From Salarchaeum sp. JOR-1 (GTDB lineage Archaea > Halobacteriota > Halobacteria > Halobacteriales > Halobacteriaceae): 64,000 bases of DNA. The position numbers were made by a program, and so were the translations under genes. Numbering within the stretch: position 1 is the stretch's first letter; each line of letters opens with the position of its first letter. This document shows positions 60,940 through 64,000 of this stretch, piece after piece. The notes under the pieces were generated by a model. That model was not told where the DNA came from. It saw nothing but the letters and a program-made list of their open reading frames with translations, and searched no databases. The stretch is from NCBI RefSeq assembly GCF_007833275.1, contig NZ_CP042241.1, positions 682,001-746,000 on the forward strand, written 5' to 3'.

Positions 60940-62112
60940 ATGCGAGAGGATTTCCTCCTCCTGAACCCGGGCCCCGTCCCGTTGTCGGACGACGTCCGCA
61001 CGGCGATGTCGGAGCCGATGGTGTCGCACCGATCCAGCGAGTTCGAGGCCGTCTACGAGCGCGCGCAGGACGGACTCGACTACGTGTTCGAACGCTCCAC
61101 GCTGGACGAAGCCGAAACGTCCGCGGGCGGGACGAGCCTCGTCCTGAACGGCACGGCGACGATGGGGATGGAGGCCGCGGTCGCCAACCTCGCGGACGCG
61201 GACGACGAGGTCGTCGCGGTGGTGAACGGGAAGTTCGGCCGTCGGTTCGCCCGCATCGCAGATCGCCACGCGAACGTGACGCGCGTCGAGTTCGACTGGG
61301 GGAGTCCCGTGGACGTCGACGCGGTCGCGGACGCCGTTTCGGACGACACCGCGGTGGTGACGATGGTGCACAACGAGACGAGCACGGGCCTCCTCAATCC
61401 CGTTCGGGAGGTCGGTGAACTCGCGGCGGAACACGACGCGCGGTACGTCGTGGACGGCGTCACGTCTATCGGCGGCGACGAGTTCCGCGTCGACGACTGG
61501 TACGTCGATATCGCCATCACGGACGGCCAGAAGGCGCTCGCCGGCCCGCCCGGTGTGAGCGCGCTCTACGTCTCGAAGCGCGCCGAAGGCCACATCGAGG
61601 GCGAGGGCGCGCCGTTCTACGAGGATCTCGACTGGCACCTCCGGAAGTCCGAGAGCCACCAGACGCCGTTCACGAGCGCTGTCCCGCTCTTCCGCGGGTT
61701 GGCGGTCGCCGTGGAGACTATTCGACACGAGGGGATGGGAGAGCGCATCGCCCGGCATCGCCGACAGTCCGCGGCGTTCCGGAGCGCGTTCGAGGCGATG
61801 GGGCTCGAGCTCTTCCCCGGATTGAACGAGCACTCGACGTACTCGAACACGCTCACCGCAGTCTCGCTCCCGGACGAGGTGTACGGCGACCCCGAGGAGT
61901 TCATGAGTGAGGTCAGCGAACGCGGTGTGTCCATCAGCGGCGGCCAGGCCCACCTCGGCGGCGAGATATTCCGCGTCTCCAACATGGGGAACCTGACGAG
62001 CGAGCACGTCCTCCGCGGAGTTCGAACCATCGGCGAGTCCTTCGACGCGGTCGGCGTCGACGTGGACACCGAGGCGGCGCTGGACGCGGCGCGCGACCAC
62101 CTCCGCCAGTAG
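60940..62112 (+). CDS. Class V aminotransferase (alanine-glyoxylate/serine type)
   Basis: PLP aminotransferase of 390 residues. N-terminal LNPGPVPLSDDV matches alanine-glyoxylate/serine-pyruvate transaminases; the PLP lysine is in DGQKALAGPPG (about 198-208), and STGLLNPV and DGVTSIGG are family motifs. Such haloarchaeal enzymes may make glycine from glyoxylate or serve in serine metabolism, possibly replacing phosphoserine aminotransferase; with serA in the window the second idea is tempting but unproven. It abuts the next stop codon convergently. Confidence 0.9.
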   Translation: MREDFLLLNPGPVPLSDDVRTAMSEPMVSHRSSEFEAVYERAQDGLDYVFERSTLDEAETSAGGTSLVLNGTATMGMEAAVANLADADDEVVAVVNGKFGRRFARIADRHANVTRVEFDWGSPVDVDAVADAVSDDTAVVTMVHNETSTGLLNPVREVGELAAEHDARYVVDGVTSIGGDEFRVDDWYVDIAITDGQKALAGPPGVSALYVSKRAEGHIEGEGAPFYEDLDWHLRKSESHQTPFTSAVPLFRGLAVAVETIRHEGMGERIARHRRQSAAFRSAFEAMGLELFPGLNEHSTYSNTLTAVSLPDEVYGDPEEFMSEVSERGVSISGGQAHLGGEIFRVSNMGNLTSEHVLRGVRTIGESFDAVGVDVDTEAALDAARDHLRQ

Positions 62113-63270
62113 TTAGCGATCGAGCTTGAGGAGCGCGGGCAGCGCGACGGCGGCGAGGAGGAGTTCCGCGCCGCCCGCCGCGAGGAACGCTTCTTCATAC
62201 CCGTACTCGTCGGCGACGTAGCTCCCGCCGACGATGCCGACGAGGAATCCGAGGCTACCGGCGGCGTTGAATCCCGCCATTCCGACGCCGCGTTCGTTTC
62301 CGCGTGTGAGGTCGGCGACCAGCGCCATCGTCGCGGGCGCCATCAGCGCGCCGAGCACGCCGACCGCGACCATGCCGACGCGAGCGTACAGCAGCGCGGG
62401 CACGAGACCGACGGCGGCGACGACGACGCCGTAGAGCGCGGAGCCGCCGGCGATGGGAAGCGTGCGGCCGATTCTATCGGAGAGCCGGCCGAACGGGTAC
62501 TGGAGGAGGGCGAACGGCGCGAAGAACAGCGCGAGCGTGAGGCCGGTCGCCGCGCCGTCCAGCCCGAACGCGTCCCGGAAGTAGTAGGTGCCGACGAGCG
62601 CGAAGAACCCCGCGGTGAATCGGTCGACGAACCCGAACGTGTAGGGGACGGCGAGCGCGGGGCGGCGGCGGAGCGTGCGGAGTGCGTCCAGCGCGGACGC
62701 GGCGCGGTCTGGCGCGCGGTCGGTGACGAACAGCGCGAGCACGCCCACCAGTCCGAGGGAGAGCGCGCCCGCCCAGAGCGGGAGGACGGGGTTCATGTCG
62801 GTGAGTTGGCCGCCGACGGGCGCGCCGAGTGCGGTGCCGAGGCCGATGGCCAATCCGGCGGCGCCCATGTTCTTCCCGCGCTCGCTGGAGAGGTCGGCGA
62901 GCATCGTGATGGCGAGGCTGAACGCGCCGACTGTGAGCGCGCCCTGGAGCACGCGGAGCGCGACGAGCGCGGGCAACGAGAGCGCGCCGGCGGTCGCGGC
63001 GAGCACGGCGTAACATATCGCGCCGCCGACCGCACCGGCGGTGATGTAGGGAACGCGGCGGCCCGTTCGGTCGCTCACTGCACCCCAGACGCCGGCGAAC
63101 GCGACGAACGCCGCGAACTCCGCGCCGAGGAACCACGTGCTCGCGTCCATGTTCGCGCTCGCGCCGAGCGCGTCGACGAGGTCGGGAATACCCGGGTAGA
63201 GGAGAACCTGTGCGAACAGGGTCGCGAAAACGACGGCGGCGAGCGCGGCTCGTTCACGTCGTTCCGTCAC
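62113..63270 (-). CDS. Major facilitator superfamily transporter
   Basis: 385 residues, 12 membrane helices, with the loop 2-3 motif GAVSDRTGRRVPY (about 61-73) and the second-half counterpart GRLSDRIGRTLPI. Helix-5-type motif GxGxxxGPxxGG is present as GLGTALGAPVGGQL, typical of drug:H+ antiporters (DHA), so efflux is more likely than uptake. Substrate unknown. Confidence 0.9.
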   Translation of the reverse strand: MTERRERAALAAVVFATLFAQVLLYPGIPDLVDALGASANMDASTWFLGAEFAAFVAFAGVWGAVSDRTGRRVPYITAGAVGGAICYAVLAATAGALSLPALVALRVLQGALTVGAFSLAITMLADLSSERGKNMGAAGLAIGLGTALGAPVGGQLTDMNPVLPLWAGALSLGLVGVLALFVTDRAPDRAASALDALRTLRRRPALAVPYTFGFVDRFTAGFFALVGTYYFRDAFGLDGAATGLTLALFFAPFALLQYPFGRLSDRIGRTLPIAGGSALYGVVVAAVGLVPALLYARVGMVAVGVLGALMAPATMALVADLTRGNERGVGMAGFNAAGSLGFLVGIVGGSYVADEYGYEEAFLAAGGAELLLAAVALPALLKLDR

Positions 63271-63309
63271 ACGTCGCAGTCAGGGCGGCGAGTCGTATAG
63301 CCGGTGCGG

Positions 63310-63867
63310 TTACTCGCGGACGCGGTGGAGCACCGAGCTCTCCTGGGCGTACGCTTGGTAGACCGCGCACGCGATGATGACGCAGAACGTGAAGATCGCC
63401 CAGTAGGCGGCGGAGACGTAGTCGAGGAGGGGGACGCCGACTTCGGTGGCGAGTACGAGGAGAATGCCGAGCACGCTCAGGCCCGCGTAGAACTCGCTCC
63501 ACGACAGGCCGTACTTCGGGACGACTTCGAGGTAGATTCCCACGTCCTTCGCGTGGTCGGAGAGCGTGACGGTCTTCTCGTTCTCGTCGTACTCGACGAT
63601 GTCGAGTTCCGCGAGTTTCGGCAGGTGGGTCTGCTGGAGGGTGACGTAGACGGACTGTCGGACGTTCCGCGGCGGCGGCGACTCGCCGCTCTCCTGTTCG
63701 GCGATGTACTCGGAGAGTTCGCGTGCGGTCGTCTCGCCGTCGATACTCCGGAGGTACTCGAGGACGTATCGCCGGCGGTCGTTCCGGAGGACGTCGTGGA
63801 TGTCGGATTTATCGAGGCGGCTCGACTGTGGTTCCGAGAGCAGCGCCCGTCCTTTCATTGAGTACAT
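63310..63867 (-). CDS. DUF7344-type winged-helix membrane protein
   Basis: 185 residues. An N-terminal winged helix (about 18-100; DIHDVLRNDRRRYVLEYLRS followed by the TTARELSEYIAEQE recognition region) precedes two membrane helices (about 122-142 and 150-170). Such membrane-tethered regulators are common in haloarchaea. ATG 63867 is used; ATG 63858 would remove three residues. A 7-bp inverted repeat about 30 nt upstream could be its operator. Confidence 0.85.
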   Translation of the reverse strand: MYSMKGRALLSEPQSSRLDKSDIHDVLRNDRRRYVLEYLRSIDGETTARELSEYIAEQESGESPPPRNVRQSVYVTLQQTHLPKLAELDIVEYDENEKTVTLSDHAKDVGIYLEVVPKYGLSWSEFYAGLSVLGILLVLATEVGVPLLDYVSAAYWAIFTFCVIIACAVYQAYAQESSVLHRVRE

Positions 63868-63895
63868 CTACAGTTCGCGACATATTGAACGTGTT

Positions 63896-63914
63896 GTATG
63901 TCTCGACGACATAC
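63896..63914. promoter_or_regulatory. Inverted repeat upstream of the winged-helix gene
   Basis: GTATGTC-TCGAC-GACATAC, exact 7-bp arms, about 30-47 nt upstream of ATG 63867. Fits a dimeric regulator site at or near the promoter. An ATG at 63975 (plus strand, MKRLVKNS) may begin a divergent gene that leaves the window. Confidence 0.5.
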
Positions 63915-64000
63915 TTGGGCGAATATTGATTTTCTGGCCGGAATCCGAACCATCGTATATGGGGGCTTTAGCCGATGAAACGACTGGTTAAGAACTCCCA

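Overview
The window is haloarchaeal chromosome. Coding DNA is GC-rich with strongly acidic proteins. The protein families are archaeal: Orc1/Cdc6, DNA polymerase D small subunit, Hef, Sec11-type signal peptidase, SRP54/FtsY, aIF6, prefoldin and L31e/L39e. Many genes have a TATA-like box 26-30 nt before the start codon, as expected for leaderless haloarchaeal mRNAs. No rRNA, CRISPR array or intact insertion sequence was seen. One tRNA, Arg(UCU), is present.

Layout. 1-5.6 kb is a replication origin of the oriC1 type. A partial Era-like GTPase is followed by an 840-bp intergenic origin with a perfect 26-bp inverted pair of origin recognition boxes (ORBs) around an AT-rich stretch, then orc1, sec11 and the DP1 subunit of polymerase D. 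A further ORB-like sequence lies inside the DP1 gene. 5.6-16 kb holds a MATE exporter, several haloarchaeal proteins of unknown function, a universal stress protein, Hef, and a glyS/CBS/dolichol-kinase-like operon. 16-23.4 kb is a peptide-type ABC importer (oppA, then oppBCDF). 23.5-28.8 kb has a PPC/DUF296 protein, serA, an orphan histidine kinase and thrC.

28.9-37.7 kb is a nearly complete arginine pathway on the minus strand: argG, argH, lysW, argX, argC, argB, argD, argE/lysK, argF. Glutamate is carried on the amino-group carrier protein LysW up to ornithine, then ArgF, ArgG and ArgH finish arginine. 38-49.6 kb is mixed housekeeping: an XPD/DinG-like helicase, a CDF transporter, a phosphoesterase, threonine aldolase, an M29 aminopeptidase, tRNA-Arg, carbamate kinase, a UPF0200 kinase with an RNA-binding partner, and a nucleoside-recognition membrane protein.

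49.6-51.1 kb is the only obviously accessory part: a low-GC secreted-protein gene with no clear start codon, next to a Tat lipoprotein gene. 51-58.4 kb carries two half-size SLC41/MgtE-type transporter genes, an MFS transporter and the protein-targeting/ribosome group (SRP54, FtsY, prefoldin alpha, aIF6, L31e, L39e). 58.7-64 kb has NAD-dependent DNA ligase, a class V aminotransferase, another MFS transporter and a DUF7344-like winged-helix membrane protein.

I found no clear new multi-gene system. The most interesting signals are the ORB inside the DP1 gene, the ORB over the orc1 start, clusters of palindromes with three-base loops in two intergenic regions, the hairpin-dense gap between aIF6 and prefoldin, and the low-GC gene without a normal start.
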